36,204 bases of DNA from Leisingera sp. JC1. GTDB lineage: Bacteria; Pseudomonadota; Alphaproteobacteria; Rhodobacterales; Rhodobacteraceae. Under the pieces are notes generated by a model that had not been told where the DNA came from, did no database searches, and was given only the letters and a program-made list of their open reading frames with translations. The stretch lies in the NCBI RefSeq assembly GCF_001679925.1, contig NZ_LYUZ01000085.1, positions 154-36,357 on the forward strand, read 5' to 3'. This document shows, in pieces, positions 16,806 through 24,264 of the stretch. Position 1 is the first letter of the stretch. The number at the start of each line of letters is the position of its first letter. A program made the translations under genes and the position numbers.

Positions 16806-17930
16806 TTACGCGCTCTTGAACTTGTTGACGAACTCGGTGCGCACATCGGCATACCAGGGCGCCTCTGCCGGCCAGGGGTTCAGGTTGGCCAGCGAGTTGC
16901 CCGGATAGGCCTCGGCAAAGTTCTTCTTGTAGACATCGCCGGAGAAACCGTCGGCACCCAGTACCGGCGAGTTGTAGCCGTGGCTGTCGATTGCCTTGCC
17001 TGCAGGCTCCTGCTCGTAAGCATAAGAGATGAAGGCATAGACCTGCTCTTCGTTTTGCGCGCCTACCGGCATCGAAATGCCGTCGACCCAGGCCATCGCA
17101 CCTTCGACCGGTGCCTGATAGTGCACCGGCTCGCCTGCGGATTTCAGCGCCAGCGGCGGGCCGTCCCAGGTCTGGCCGACCACCACGCCTTCGTTCAGCA
17201 GGCCGTTCTTCTGAGTATCGGCATCGTTCCAGATCAGCTTGATCCGGTCCTTGCGCGCCACGCACCAGTCAGTGACCTGGCCCCAGACCTTGCGCATGGT
17301 TTCCTCATCGTCGTAGGCAGCCCAGATCGAACCCGGCTCCATCTCGCCAGAGGCTTCCATATAGAGGCCAGCACCCAGCATCATCGAATGCGCGCGGCCC
17401 ATGGTCTTGCCTGCGTTCTCTTCCGACCAGACATCGCCGTAGGAGGGAGCGTCGCCAGCCGGCAGCCAAAGGTCTGTACGATAGGCAATGCCCTCTGTGC
17501 CCCAGATGTGCGGCAGCCAATGCACGCCGCCGCCGCCAAAGTTCCAGGCATCGGTGCCGATTTTAGCCATCGCAGGGTTGACCGCGTCAATGTTGACCTT
17601 GCTCATGTCGAACGGCTTCAGCAGTTCCAGCGGCCCCCACTGCAGCGAGCGGTTGTTGGTCGGCGAAACAATATCGAAGCCCTGGCCCTTCGTGGCCTTC
17701 ATCTTGTTGATGATTTCTTCGTTCGACCCGATGCCCGTGTAGTTCACCTTAATGCCCGTCTTGGCCTCAAAACCGGAAATAAATTCCGGCGGCAGGTAGT
17801 CCGACCACATCAGGATGTTGATTTCGCCCGAAGACGCCAGCGCGCTTTTCGAATAAAGCGGGGCTGCCAGGGCGGCCGCGCCAGCACTTTTCAGAATGCT
17901 CCGCCGCGTCAGTTTACCAGTGTTTGTCAT
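16806..17930 (-). CDS. Polyamine-type ABC substrate-binding protein (PotD-like), probable Tat export
   Basis: A 374-residue periplasmic binding protein. The N-terminus has a twin-arginine-type signal, LTRRSILKSAGAAALAAP, with likely cleavage after SALA or ALAS near residue 32. The mature part begins INILMWSDYLPPEFISGFE, close to PotD/PotF, followed by GFDIVSPTN and the conserved interlobe segments. It is the first gene of the operon (binding protein, ATPase, two permeases). The substrate could be a polyamine, but relatives of this class also bind small amines and N-methylated compounds. The divergent dimethylglycine-dehydrogenase-like gene makes an amine of that kind plausible; this is inference. 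Confidence 0.9.
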   Translation of the reverse strand: MTNTGKLTRRSILKSAGAAALAAPLYSKSALASSGEINILMWSDYLPPEFISGFEAKTGIKVNYTGIGSNEEIINKMKATKGQGFDIVSPTNNRSLQWGPLELLKPFDMSKVNIDAVNPAMAKIGTDAWNFGGGGVHWLPHIWGTEGIAYRTDLWLPAGDAPSYGDVWSEENAGKTMGRAHSMMLGAGLYMEASGEMEPGSIWAAYDDEETMRKVWGQVTDWCVARKDRIKLIWNDADTQKNGLLNEGVVVGQTWDGPPLALKSAGEPVHYQAPVEGAMAWVDGISMPVGAQNEEQVYAFISYAYEQEPAGKAIDSHGYNSPVLGADGFSGDVYKKNFAEAYPGNSLANLNPWPAEAPWYADVRTEFVNKFKSA

Positions 17931-18389
17931 TGATCCAATTCTCCCTTTGGACTGTTAATTGTTGTTCTTGTTGTTTCAACGGTGAAACCTTGCGAAGGCT
18001 TGCCCGCCTCCAACAGTGACAGTTTTCAAAAACGATAAGACCAGATCACCCATCAATTTTCGCAACATGGTGCCAGTTTTGGCACGATTTGAGAACACCC
18101 GCGACATAGACGCGATGAGAAACTATCTCTGTAGTAGCACTGTGCGCGCCGCGGGGCGGGCCGTCAACGCTCCTGCGACTTAGGCCGGCAGAAAGCTGTA
18201 TCATCCCGGCAGGTAAAAACATCGTGACACAGCTGGGCGTTTACGGAATGCCTCACTGGCAGAGGCGCAGCCGTACTTTTCTAGTTCGCTCAATTCCGCA
18301 TTCGTTTTTCTGCGAATGCCGGACCGTTCCCTTGCCGCCGCCGCCGTCCTGCGGCCTAGTCGGTACGATACTGTTGGGAGGCCCATTTC
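17931..18389. promoter_or_regulatory. Divergent control region with two 6-4-6 palindromes
   Basis: These 459 bases separate the transporter operon from the divergent flavoprotein gene and hold no convincing gene. Two perfect inverted repeats of the same geometry stand out: GTTTCA/TGAAAC with spacer ACGG (17973-17988) and GTGCCA/TGGCAC with spacer GTTT (18070-18085). They lie 43 and 140 bases from the binding-protein start and differ in sequence, so they would bind different regulators if functional. No well-spaced -35/-10 pair was clear. A sigma-54-like match on the minus strand at the second repeat has spacing one base too short. Confidence 0.45.
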
Positions 18390-20825
18390 GTGAAATCGCG
18401 CACCAAGGTTGTGGTGATCGGCGGCGGCATTGCTGGCTGCTCCACCCTCTACCACCTCACCCAGGAAGGCTGGAGCGACGTCGTTTTGGTCGAACGCAAC
18501 GAATTGACCAGCGGCACAACTTGGCACTCGGCAGCGCAAGTAACGAATTTCGGCATGAACCAAACGATGGTTGGCCTGAAAAGCCACTCCATATCGCTCT
18601 ACAAGAAACTAGCGGATAACCCTGAGTACCCGATCAATTACCACCATGGCGACGGCGGCATCCGCCTTGCCAACACCACCGAACAGATGCATGGCTATCG
18701 CCACTTTGCCTCGATGGCCCGCGGCATGGATGTGCACTTCGAAGTGATTGATGCTGAGGAATGCGCCCGTCGCCACCCGCTGATTTCAACCGAGAATCTG
18801 GTGGGCGGGTTGTGGGACCCGCTGGATGGCGACATCGACCCGGCGCAGCTTTGCCAGGCGTTGGCCTATCACGCACGCAAGGCCGGAGCCGGGGTTTACC
18901 GCAACACGCCGGTCACTGCCTTCACCCAGCACAAGGACGACACCTGGACCGTTCACACGGAACACGGCGATATCGACTGCGATATCGTGGTGAACGCCTG
19001 CGGCTACCGGGTTAATGAGGTGGGTGCGATGATGGGGGTCCACCACCCTGTCGCCTCGATGGAGCATCAGTATTTTCTGACCGAAGACATCCCCGGCATC
19101 ATTGAGGCCGACCGTCGTATGCCTTTGATCCGCTGCCCGATTTCTGACTATTACTGCCGCCAGGAAAAAAACGGCCTGCTGATTGGCTTCTACGAGCAGG
19201 ACTGCAAGACTTGGGGCCTGGACGGGATTGACCCGAATTTCGTAAATGCCCTATGCCCCGATGATCTGGAGCGGGTTATGGACGTGCTGGAAGGCGCGTT
19301 TGAGAGGATGCCCGCGTTGCGTGAAACCGGCATCCGCTCCATCGTCAACGGCCCGATCACATATACTATCGACGGTGCGCCGCTGATCGGCCCGATCCCG
19401 GGCAAGCGCAACGCCTTCTGCGCCATTGGCCTGCGCGCGGGCCTGGGCGAAGGCGGCGGCCATGGCTGGCTCTTGGCGCAGATGATCGTTCAAGGCGAGG
19501 CCTGCTATGATACCTGGTGTCTGGACCCGCGCCGCTTCACTGGCCACGCCAATGTGGAGCTGACCGCCTTGAAGGCCATCGAGGATTACCAGAACGAATT
19601 CCGTTTCCATTTCCCGCATGAGCATCGCCCGGCGGGGCGCCCTGCCAAGACCACTCCGCTTACGCCCGTGATGGCAGCCGAGGGCGCTGAATTCACTGTG
19701 GTGAACGGTTGGGAGCGGGTAGATTACATCAAGCCAGCGCCGGACTTCCACCCGACGCTCAGCTTCAACTTCGACGAAACCTTCAATGTAGTCGCTGCGG
19801 AAGTAAGGAACGTGCAAGAGAACGTGGGGCTAGCCGAGATCAACGGCTTCAGCCGGTTCGAAATCACCGGCACCGACCGCCACAGCTTCCTCAAGCGCAT
19901 GTTCTGCGGCACTGTCCCCAAACGCGCGGGCCGGGTTGGCCTCGGCTACCTCCTGAACCACCACGGCATGGTCAAGGGTGAGGCTACGGTGGCCAACTTG
20001 CCCGCATCCGACCGCGGGCCGGAGCGGGTTTGGTACGGCTCCGCCGCGGCCAGTGAATTCCACAACTTGGACTGGCTTATTCAGCACATCCGGCCTGGAG
20101 AAGACGTGCAGATCCGCTCCCTCACCGATGACCAGACCATCCTGGTTCTGGCCGGCCCGCGGGCGCGGGAGGTGCTCACCGCCTGCGCGCGGGGAGACTG
20201 GTCCCGTGACGCATTTCCCTGGCTGTCAGTGCGCGAATGCTTCATCGGCTTTGCCCCTGCCACAGTGATGGCCGTCAGCTTCTCCGGCGAGCTGGCCTAT
20301 GAAATTCATATCCCCAATGCGTCGCTCTACGCCGCATACCTGGCACTGCGGAAAGCCGGGGAAGAACACGGCCTCAAACTTTTTGGCGCCCGCGCGATTG
20401 AGTCGATGCGGATGGAAAAAGGCTTTCTCCACTGGAAAGCCGATCTGATTACCGAGTTCACCCCGTTTGAGACCGGTTTGGACCGGTTCGTAAAGCTGGA
20501 GAAGGGTGATTTTATCGGCAGGGAGGCTCTACTGAAACGCCAATCCGAAGGTCCGCGCAAAAAGCTGGTCACCCTGAAGGTAGACGCCACCCACGCCCCG
20601 GCCCATGGCGGCGCCTCGCTGATGCAGGGGAACAAGGTTGTAGGCACCGTCACCTCCGGCGGCTGGGGGCACCGGTTGGATATGAACCTTGCTTATGCGT
20701 TTATGGAGCCGGAACTGGCCAAAATCGGCAGCAGCATGCAGCTAGACCTTTGCGGAGATCTGGTCCCTGTAAAAGTGATCGCCCCGTCGCCTTACGATCC
20801 AGGCTTTGACCGCCTCCGCGGCTGA
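18390..20825 (+). CDS. FAD-dependent dimethylglycine/sarcosine dehydrogenase-family protein
   Basis: An 811-residue flavoprotein with the architecture of dimethylglycine dehydrogenase. Residues 5-370 are a DAO-type FAD domain: VVVIGGGIAGCSTLYHL and TSGTTWHSAAQ, where His46 matches the covalent FAD histidine of the family. A middle linker domain follows (about 373-427). The C-terminal half (430-805) is GcvT-like and in relatives binds tetrahydrofolate, passing the released methyl carbon to 5,10-methylene-THF. The GTG start has GGGAGG 8 bases upstream. It is divergent from a polyamine-type transporter. Its product and C1 unit would feed the glycine cleavage genes at 3929-12135. The exact N-methyl substrate (dimethylglycine, sarcosine or another methylated amine) cannot be read from the sequence. 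Confidence 0.88.
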   Translation: MKSRTKVVVIGGGIAGCSTLYHLTQEGWSDVVLVERNELTSGTTWHSAAQVTNFGMNQTMVGLKSHSISLYKKLADNPEYPINYHHGDGGIRLANTTEQMHGYRHFASMARGMDVHFEVIDAEECARRHPLISTENLVGGLWDPLDGDIDPAQLCQALAYHARKAGAGVYRNTPVTAFTQHKDDTWTVHTEHGDIDCDIVVNACGYRVNEVGAMMGVHHPVASMEHQYFLTEDIPGIIEADRRMPLIRCPISDYYCRQEKNGLLIGFYEQDCKTWGLDGIDPNFVNALCPDDLERVMDVLEGAFERMPALRETGIRSIVNGPITYTIDGAPLIGPIPGKRNAFCAIGLRAGLGEGGGHGWLLAQMIVQGEACYDTWCLDPRRFTGHANVELTALKAIEDYQNEFRFHFPHEHRPAGRPAKTTPLTPVMAAEGAEFTVVNGWERVDYIKPAPDFHPTLSFNFDETFNVVAAEVRNVQENVGLAEINGFSRFEITGTDRHSFLKRMFCGTVPKRAGRVGLGYLLNHHGMVKGEATVANLPASDRGPERVWYGSAAASEFHNLDWLIQHIRPGEDVQIRSLTDDQTILVLAGPRAREVLTACARGDWSRDAFPWLSVRECFIGFAPATVMAVSFSGELAYEIHIPNASLYAAYLALRKAGEEHGLKLFGARAIESMRMEKGFLHWKADLITEFTPFETGLDRFVKLEKGDFIGREALLKRQSEGPRKKLVTLKVDATHAPAHGGASLMQGNKVVGTVTSGGWGHRLDMNLAYAFMEPELAKIGSSMQLDLCGDLVPVKVIAPSPYDPGFDRLRG

Positions 20826-20841
20826 TCCTTTCCTGAACAGC

Positions 20842-20875
20842 AAAACGCCCGGGGAACGCCCCGGGCGTTTTCTTT
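20842..20875. terminator. Strong bidirectional terminator
   Basis: AAAACGCCCGGGG (20842-20854) and CCCCGGGCGTTTT (20859-20871) form a perfect 13-bp stem with the tetraloop AACG, followed by CTTT. The A4 on one side and T4 on the other make it effective in both directions. It separates the convergent flavoprotein gene (ends 20825) and permease gene (ends 20893). Confidence 0.88.
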
Positions 20876-20892
20876 GCGTAGCTGCTCTCAGA

Positions 20893-22158
20893 TCAGCTGC
20901 GGCCTTTCCAGGGCACCAGCCAGTTCTCTGCCTTTCGCATCAGAATATCGATGCCGTAGCCGATGATGCCGATCAACACGATGCCCATGATCACTATGTC
21001 AGTCAGCTGGAACTTGGAGGCCGCGATGATCATCATGCCAGCGCCCTTTTGCGCCGCGACCAGTTCCGCGGCCACAACCGTGCCCCAGCAAACCCCCATC
21101 GCCACCCGCGCGCCGGTGAAAATCTCGGGAAGGGAGTTCGGGACGATCACATGACGCATGATCTGCCATTTGGAGGCGCCCAGCGAATAAGCCGCGTGGA
21201 TTTTTGAGATGTTCACGCCCGAAACCCCGGCACGCGCCGCAATGGTCATGATCCAGAGCGCCGCAAGGAACAGCAGAACGATCTTGCCAGTCTCCCAGAT
21301 GCCAAACCAGATGATGACCAGCGGGATCAGCGCCAAAGGCGGCACCGGACGCATGAACTCGACAATCGGATCGAACCAGCCTCGGAACCAGCCGCTGAGC
21401 CCCATCGCATAGCCGAGCGGAATTCCGACGATGGCACCGGTTACAAAGCCCGCTACAACCCGCAAAAGCGACCAGCCGAGGTGCTGCCACAGCGAGAAGT
21501 TCTGATAGCCCTCACTGGCAATCTCAAAGAATCTCGACACCACGGTTTCCGGGGCCGGCAGCCAGATCGGGTTCATCTGCATGCCGCTGTCCGGGGTAAA
21601 GCTGATTGCGCCCTTTCCGGTCAGCGTCACGGTGCCGTCACCGGTATCTACCGCACCGCCAATCGCAATCGGCTCACCATTGATCGCCACGATCTTTGCG
21701 CCGTCCCGGCGTTTGGCCTCGTCATTCTTGTCAAACAGCAGCGTGGTTGAACGCCCCGCCTGGGCCGCCAGCGCATCATTCGAGGCAAAGCCGCTGCCAC
21801 CCTCGACTTCGAAATTCTGGACATCCTCACCAAACCCGAAGACCCGCACGGTGACCTCCGCATCATCCGTGGCGCCATCCGTGTTTTCCAACGTGTAAGT
21901 GAATACAGTTTCACCGGTGAATGGCCCAGGGACGTGGATCGGGAAAAGCTTGGAGCCGGTAAACGCAGCCCAGATAACGAAAATCACCAGAACCGAGATG
22001 ATCGAAGCCGCCCGGTCCGGAGTAACCGCGCTTTCGTCACCGAAAGTCACGGTCTTGAGACTGGTGAAGTCCTGCCGCGATTGCATCCCCTTGCGGATCA
22101 ATTGCACCAGAAAGAAGGCGCCGGCAAACAGCGCGATGTAGAAAAGAAGTACACTCAT
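20893..22158 (-). CDS. Taurine/nitrate-type ABC permease with inserted cadherin-like domain
   Basis: A 421-residue inner-membrane permease. Residues about 198-415 match a TauC/SsuC-type subunit: WLPAPETVVSRF, then LVIIWFG, the ATPase-contact loop around AAYSLGASKWQIMRHVIVP, and KGAGMMIIAAS. Typical members have about 250-280 residues. Here an N-terminal helix (4-22) precedes the usual first helix (50-67), and about 120 residues (78-196) are inserted in the following periplasmic loop. The insert resembles bacterial cadherin-like/VCBS repeats. The ATG overlaps the ATPase stop by ATGA. It ends next to a strong terminator and is last of the three transporter genes. Substrate is likely a sulfonate or similar anion by family and context. 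Confidence 0.85.
   Translation of the reverse strand: MSVLLFYIALFAGAFFLVQLIRKGMQSRQDFTSLKTVTFGDESAVTPDRAASIISVLVIFVIWAAFTGSKLFPIHVPGPFTGETVFTYTLENTDGATDDAEVTVRVFGFGEDVQNFEVEGGSGFASNDALAAQAGRSTTLLFDKNDEAKRRDGAKIVAINGEPIAIGGAVDTGDGTVTLTGKGAISFTPDSGMQMNPIWLPAPETVVSRFFEIASEGYQNFSLWQHLGWSLLRVVAGFVTGAIVGIPLGYAMGLSGWFRGWFDPIVEFMRPVPPLALIPLVIIWFGIWETGKIVLLFLAALWIMTIAARAGVSGVNISKIHAAYSLGASKWQIMRHVIVPNSLPEIFTGARVAMGVCWGTVVAAELVAAQKGAGMMIIAASKFQLTDIVIMGIVLIGIIGYGIDILMRKAENWLVPWKGRS
21571..21927 (-). other. Cadherin-like/VCBS-like domain insert in permease
   Basis: This segment encodes residues 78-196 of the permease. INGEPIAIGGAVDTGDGTVT followed by LTGKGAISFTPDSG closely follows the usual repeat pattern of bacterial adhesins (VNGQPVAVGG, GTVTLNADGTLTFTPDAG). 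The part before it, FTYTLENTDGATDDAEVTV, looks like the end strand of a preceding repeat (FTYTVTDADGATDTATVTV). The insert thus spans the tail of one repeat plus one full repeat. Recognition is by eye from known family patterns. Confidence 0.65.
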
Positions 22159-22961
22159 GCCACCTGCTCCGTACGGCCCATGATTTCTTCTTCCATCTCC
22201 CAGATCATCGACAGGATCTCATCCCGGGTCTCAGCAAAGCCTTCGGATTTCTTGACGTCGCGCAGGTCTGCATTCACGCCGCGCTCGGCAAAGGGCAGGT
22301 TGTATTCGCGGTGGATGCGGCCGGGCCGGGGTGCCATCACAATCAGCCGCTCGCCCAGCAGCAGTGCTTCCTCAACCGAATGGGTGATCAGGATGATGGT
22401 CTTGCCGGTTTCCTTCCACAGCTTCAGAACGAGCCCCTGCATCTTCTCACGTGTCAGCGCATCGAGCGCACCCAAAGGCTCGTCCATCAGGATCACATCC
22501 GGCTCATTCGCTAGGCAGCGCGCCAGCGCCACCCGCTGCTGCATGCCGCCGGACAGCTCATAAACAGCCTTTTCCTTGAAATCCTGCAGCCCGACGATTT
22601 CCAGCAGGTGGTCTGAGATCTTCTCCCGCTCCGCCCTGCTCATGCCCTTCATCCGGGGGCCGAATTCGACATTGTCGCGCACATTCATCCATTCGAACAG
22701 CGCACCTTTCTGGAACACCATACCACGCTCGGCGTCGGGGCCGGTCACCACGTGGCCGTTCAGTTCCACCTCGCCTTCTGTGGGGGCCAGGAACCCGGCC
22801 AGAATATTCAGCAGCGTGGTTTTACCGCAGCCAGACGGCCCCAGCACCGACAGCAGTTCTCCCGCCTGCAAGTTCAACGAAACGTCTTTAAGCGCCTGAA
22901 CCGAACTGCCGTTGGGCAGGTCAAAACGCATGGAGACACTTTTGATGTCCAATCCCGACAT
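22155..22961 (-). CDS. Taurine/nitrate-type ABC transporter ATPase
   Basis: A 268-residue cytoplasmic ATPase of the TauB/SsuB class. Walker A is GPSGCGKTTLL, the Q-loop region is MVFQKGALFEW, the signature is LSGGMQQRVALARCL, Walker B is VILMDEPLGALD and the switch His is in LITHSVEEAL. There is no TOBE extension, as expected for the class. It lies between the binding-protein and permease genes on the minus strand and overlaps the permease start by ATGA. The conserved NVRDNVEFGPRMKGM segment is typical of taurine/sulfonate importers. Confidence 0.93.
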   Translation of the reverse strand: MSGLDIKSVSMRFDLPNGSSVQALKDVSLNLQAGELLSVLGPSGCGKTTLLNILAGFLAPTEGEVELNGHVVTGPDAERGMVFQKGALFEWMNVRDNVEFGPRMKGMSRAEREKISDHLLEIVGLQDFKEKAVYELSGGMQQRVALARCLANEPDVILMDEPLGALDALTREKMQGLVLKLWKETGKTIILITHSVEEALLLGERLIVMAPRPGRIHREYNLPFAERGVNADLRDVKKSEGFAETRDEILSMIWEMEEEIMGRTEQVA

Positions 22962-22986
22962 CTCTTCCCCTTCCTGTTAGCGCCAG

Positions 22987-23039
22987 TTTGCAGACGGCCT
23001 GCAAATGCGGATACGGGCGGCCCGGGGTCCGGGCCGTCC
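22987..23039 (-). other. Two hairpins between binding-protein and ATPase genes
   Basis: TTTGCAG (22987-22993) pairs with CTGCAAA (22999-23005) around a 5-base loop. GGGCGGCCCGG (23015-23025) pairs with CCGGGCCGTCC (23029-23039), with one G-U wobble and a 3-base loop. The 100-base gap thus folds into two consecutive hairpins, placed as in the polyamine-type operon, and probably lowers expression of the membrane parts relative to the binding protein. Confidence 0.6.
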
Positions 23040-23061
23040 GCCATAGCCAAATTGTGACGGC

Positions 23062-24057
23062 TCAGTTCAGCGCTGCTTCCAGCGGTCCGCTGTCCACGGC
23101 ACCGTCATAGGAATCCAGCGCCGCCTCGATGCTGCCCGCATTCACGAACACATCAGCTACGCCCTTCATGAAGCTCTGCGCGCCGCCGCCCAGCCACTTT
23201 TCGGACAGCTGATCCTCAGCCGAGGGGAAGCTGAAGGTTGCGATGGTAGCTTCAGCATCAGCCAAATCCATGCCTGCGTCCTTGGCGATCACCGGCAGCA
23301 TTTCATCCTTGTGGTCACCCGAGTTCCACATTGCATTGGCATCTGCAGTCACCTTCAGGAACTTGCTGAGAAGAGCGCCTTCATCCGCAATGAAACCTGC
23401 TGGCGCGCTGGTTACGTCAAACACCAGAATGCCCAGTTCTTCCTTTTCAGCGCCAGTCAGCAGAACATTGCCATGCTCCACCATCCGCCGCAGCGCACCG
23501 CCCCAGCCGCAGACCATGTCCAGATTGCCCTGGGCAAAAGCCGCTGCGCCATCGGCAGGCGCCATGTCGACGATTTCCATCGAGCCAACATCAACACCGA
23601 AGTGTGCCATCTGCGACAGGAATCCGTAATGCGCGGCTGTTCCGATCGGCACGCCGACTTTCTTACCGTTCAGTTCGCCTGCGTTATCCTTGTCGATCTC
23701 CAGAGCCTCAGCCACCACGCAGTTGTCGTTGTCGGAGTAACTTACAGCCACATCCACGGTCTGGATGTCTTGCCCGGCGGAGGTCGCAACCACAAACGGC
23801 GGCACGCCCTGGCTTACGGCAATCTGCACGTCGCCAGAGGCCATGGCAGCAGACATTGCGGTACCGGTGTCAAAGGAGACCCAGTTGATCTTGACACCCA
23901 TCTCTTCTTCATATGTGCCATTTGCCTTGGCGAACTGGAACGGCATCGGCCACTCCAGGAAATACGCCACGGTGATCTCTTCAAGGGCCGAGGCCTGTGT
24001 TGCGGAAACCGCCGCAGCGGCTGCACAGGCTGTTGAAAGCAGATACTTTTTGATCAT
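23062..24057 (-). CDS. Taurine/nitrate-type ABC substrate-binding protein
   Basis: A 331-residue periplasmic binding protein. Residues 1-28 are a Sec signal peptide (YLLSTACAAAAAVSATQASA, with the AxA site). The mature part resembles TauA: ITVAYFLEWPMPFQFAKANG, then ISQG-like VSQGVPPFVVATSAG, GKKVGVPIGTAAHYGFL and LDMVCGWGGALRRM. ATG 24057 is chosen over an upstream in-frame start at 24081 because the signal peptide begins directly there and GGGAGA precedes it. First gene of the three-gene transporter operon, divergent from a LysR regulator gene. The ligand is probably taurine or another small organosulfonate, which is inferred from family and the HpsN-like gene nearby. Confidence 0.88.
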   Translation of the reverse strand: MIKKYLLSTACAAAAAVSATQASALEEITVAYFLEWPMPFQFAKANGTYEEEMGVKINWVSFDTGTAMSAAMASGDVQIAVSQGVPPFVVATSAGQDIQTVDVAVSYSDNDNCVVAEALEIDKDNAGELNGKKVGVPIGTAAHYGFLSQMAHFGVDVGSMEIVDMAPADGAAAFAQGNLDMVCGWGGALRRMVEHGNVLLTGAEKEELGILVFDVTSAPAGFIADEGALLSKFLKVTADANAMWNSGDHKDEMLPVIAKDAGMDLADAEATIATFSFPSAEDQLSEKWLGGGAQSFMKGVADVFVNAGSIEAALDSYDGAVDSGPLEAALN

Positions 24058-24179
24058 ATTAATCGTTCTCCCAGTTGTCACGCCTGGCTCGTTCTATGCG
24101 GGCCATTAAGCTTTGATTTTTGCACGGCAAACCATATCCGGGAAGAGAATTCACTGTAGAATAAAGTTACACCTGCACA

Positions 24180-24248
24180 GAAACTAAAACTAAGTTTCGA
24201 TTTTTTCGCATGTATTGGCACAAATCTCCGGATAGCATATGCAAATCT
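24180..24248. promoter_or_regulatory. Candidate LysR-type operator region
   Basis: In the 207-base divergent gap, GAAACT (24180-24185) and AGTTTC (24193-24198) form an exact inverted repeat with a 7-base spacer. CAAATCT occurs twice as a direct repeat (24221-24227 and 24242-24248), 21 bases apart, two helical turns. Either could be bound by the LysR protein encoded at 24265. The second direct repeat lies just before that gene's ribosome site (GGGAGG). Confidence 0.35.
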
Positions 24249-24264
24249 GCAGGGAGGACCGCAC

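Noticed and set aside
18063-18085. Sigma-54-like promoter on the minus strand (TGGCAC then TTGC)
   Set aside because: The spacing between the GG and GC elements is one base shorter than the strict requirement, and the match coincides with a palindrome that explains it.
18201-18587. 128-codon minus-strand frame in the divergent region
   Set aside because: It overlaps the FAD-binding N-terminus of the flavoprotein gene and shows no family features.
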